64,000 nt of DNA from Carnobacterium jeotgali MS3 (GTDB lineage: Bacteria > Bacillota > Bacilli > Lactobacillales > Carnobacteriaceae): assembly GCF_000745125.1 (NCBI RefSeq), contig NZ_JQNF01000003.1, positions 310,001 to 374,000 of the forward strand, written 5' to 3'. The position numbers were made by a program, and so were the translations under genes. Shown here in pieces: positions 63,956 through 64,000 of this stretch. How positions within the stretch are numbered: position 1 is the stretch's first letter; each line of letters starts with the position of its first letter. The notes beneath the pieces are model-generated. The model saw only the letters and a program-made list of their open reading frames with translations. It made no database searches and had not been told where the DNA came from.

Positions 63956-63973
63956 AGCTGCGAGGTGGATAAA

Positions 63974-64000
63974 TTGGAAATAACCATTCGTAAAAGAACA
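63974..64000 (+). CDS. Start of an unidentified gene (partial)
   Basis: A TTG (or GTG three codons earlier) follows GAGGTGG and opens a frame reading MEITIRKRT up to the window end. Too short to identify. The promoter just upstream supports a real gene. Confidence 0.4.

Overview
The window is a chromosomal stretch of a low-GC Gram-positive bacterium. Intergenic DNA is AT-rich, ribosome binding sites are strong GGAGG types, TTG and GTG starts are common, and the gene set (PepS aminopeptidase, DUF503, Mga-like regulator, gatCAB, MepA-like MATE, WecG/TagA transferase) fits Lactobacillales. Carnobacteriaceae is my best guess, by family resemblance only. No prophage, CRISPR array or rRNA was seen; there is one tRNA-Arg.

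Layout. 1-11.8 kb (minus strand) is a surface-polysaccharide cluster: GT2, Wzx flippase, GT2, UDP-GlcNAc 2-epimerase, Wzy-like polymerase, then from an internal promoter the initiating sugar-phosphate transferase, GT2, GT4, a GtrB/CsbB-like GT2 and a truncated multi-spanning protein at the window edge. galE is divergent. 13-24.6 kb holds envelope and housekeeping genes: YihY, an acyltransferase, map, an RluD-family synthase, WecG/TagA, GT4, flavodoxin, two TetR regulators, pepS and an S1-domain protein. 24.7-28.2 kb holds tRNA-Arg(CCT) and a GntR/ABC operon whose operator is visible. 28.4-36.2 kb holds a small membrane protein, a lipoprotein, a DEAD-box helicase, an oxidoreductase, an Mga-like regulator, an aldo/keto reductase and a phosphoesterase. 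36.3-42.7 kb is a TasA/CalY-type matrix locus with its SipW-type signal peptidase, interrupted by a complete IS1380-family element. 42.8-46.4 kb holds an HTH-PfkB protein with a degenerate active site and an operon of a duplicated DUF1538 membrane protein with a duplicated PII-like protein. 46.7-64 kb holds a TM-helix-repeat channel-like protein, MATE, DegV, small enzymes, GT8, pseudouridine synthase, S66 peptidase, AlkD, an RlmD-type methyltransferase, diacylglycerol kinase and gatCAB.

Three things stand out. (1) Three intergenic arrays (about 15.44-15.64, 49.65-49.80 and 54.51-54.63 kb) share one architecture: short cores in alternating orientation with a 52-bp period. Two share the same core and the third has a different one. 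(2) The IS1380-type element, bounded by 17-bp perfect inverted repeats and a 5-bp target duplication, sits between a consensus promoter and the ribosome binding site of the TasA-like gene. (3) The DUF1538-PII pair looks like a PII-controlled transporter of unknown substrate.

Where an upstream in-frame start lacks a ribosome binding site, I moved the start to the codon with a good one. Family assignments come from motif recognition, not database searches.
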